Shown: positions 11,967 through 12,133 of the stretch, one piece after another
Layout of the letters: every line of letters begins with the position of its first letter
Position numbering within the stretch: position 1 is the stretch's first letter
DNA from: Candidatus Woesearchaeota archaeon
GTDB taxonomy: Archaea; Nanobdellota; Nanobdellia; Woesearchaeales; PXDW01
DNA: 12,133 nt
Direction of reading: 5' to 3'
NCBI GenBank assembly: GCA_003564925.1
Contig: PXDW01000015.1
Location: 1-12,133 of the forward strand
Made by a program: the position numbers and the translations under genes
Notes under the pieces: generated by a model
Seen by the model: only the letters and a program-made list of their open reading frames with translations
Databases searched by the model: none
What the model was told of the DNA's origin: nothing

Positions 11967-12070
11967 ATGGCTGTAATCTAGTGGCATGATACAACCCTCT
12001 AAGAAAGGAAGGTACCCAGGTTCGAATGTTTCAAGGTTTAACTTGAGCCTTGAAAGTCCTGACAGCCGTA
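11967..12070 (+). tRNA. tRNA-like gene with a T-loop intron and an unresolved anticodon arm
   Basis: The acceptor stem ATGGCTG (11967-11973) pairs with CAGCCGT (12063-12069; one U-G) and A73 follows. T8, A9 and a normal D-arm (ATCT-AGTGGCA-TGAT, with G18 G19) are present. The T-stem CCAGG/CCTGA (one mismatch) encloses TTCGAA + 30 nt + T. Between the D-arm and T-stem are 24 bases instead of 22, and I find no good 5-bp anticodon stem. After CAACC the bases read CTCTAAG, which would put CTA at the anticodon. A1-U72, A73 and the short D-loop recall archaeal tRNA-Gln. It could be a diverged tRNA, a tRNA pseudogene, or a gene damaged by a sequence error. Confidence 0.55.
12027..12056 (+). other. 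30-nt T-loop intron (position 59/60) of the tRNA-like gene
   Basis: T54-T55-C56-G57 pairs with TGAA at the intron end (U-A, U-A, C-G, G-U), with bulges AA|T and AG|T. Cutting after the second base of each bulge leaves the T-loop TTCGAAT. The intron also holds TTTCAAGG/CCTTGAAA, an 8-bp perfect hairpin that competes with this helix. The position equals that of the 13-nt intron of tRNA-Trp. Confidence 0.65.
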
Positions 12071-12133
12071 TTTATTCATTCTTTATTATTCTCACAATTT
12101 TTCACCTTGTACCTATTTTTATGTAATTTTTCA

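Noticed and set aside
11892..11987. N-terminal extension of the AlkD-like protein by 32 codons
   Set aside because: The extension overlaps the start of the tRNA-like gene, has atypical composition, and the TATA element fits a leaderless start at 11891.
11992..12015. tRNA-Pyl assignment for the tRNA-like gene because of CTCTAA
   Set aside because: tRNA-Pyl has a 6-bp anticodon stem, a 3-nt variable loop and a D-loop lacking GG. This gene has a normal D-arm with GG, T8 and A9, and no anticodon stem, so the resemblance is limited to the loop bases.
12071..12133. A further gene at the right edge
   Set aside because: Both strands have stops within a few codons; GGTGAAAAATTGTG on the minus strand opens only an eight-codon frame. 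I see nothing supportable there.

Overview
The window looks like chromosomal DNA of a low-GC archaeon, probably of a reduced DPANN-type lineage (Pacearchaeota/Woesearchaeota-like; lineage is inference). The support is archaeal tRNA genes full of bulge-helix-bulge introns and without encoded CCA, archaeal Ogg2 and short-form S-adenosylhomocysteinase, TruD, an Lrp-type regulator, DUF5654, TATA elements about 25-27 bases before many start codons (leaderless genes), and GGTGG/GGTGA ribosome sites on internal genes. I see no insertion sequence, phage gene or CRISPR array.

Layout. 1-205: C-terminus of a surface protein. 198-2557: an amino-acid permease (minus), a DUF5654 membrane protein and a DMT transporter. 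2693-3389 (minus): a DUF192 protein, then tRNA-Trp with two introns, then a 58-residue membrane protein. 3534-4193: an acidic coiled-coil protein whose best start may be AUA. 4272-6260 (minus): a HAD phosphatase and S-adenosylhomocysteinase in one operon, divergent from an Lrp/AsnC regulator with paired promoter repeats. 6937-7530: an unrecognised 197-residue protein. 7589-8416: tRNA-Thr with a 12-nt intron, adenylate kinase and a small broken reading frame. 8413-9564: truD divergent from tRNA-Arg, which has two introns. 9639-11107: an MBL-fold nuclease overlapping Ogg2. 11205-11891: an AlkD-like protein (minus). 11967-12070: a tRNA-like gene with a T-loop intron and an anticodon arm I cannot fold.

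The main theme is RNA. Three clear tRNA genes carry five introns, in the anticodon loop (three), the D-loop (one) and the T-loop (one), and the tRNA-like gene adds a second T-loop intron at the same position. Four of the six are 11-30 nt long. Excising each from a clear tRNA restores a standard loop. Two tRNAs sit about 20 bases before protein genes that have their own ribosome sites, suggesting tRNA-mRNA co-transcripts. The second theme is base-damage repair (nuclease, Ogg2, AlkD) at the right end; the third is the SAM cycle (S-adenosylhomocysteinase) next to a likely autoregulated Lrp-like factor.
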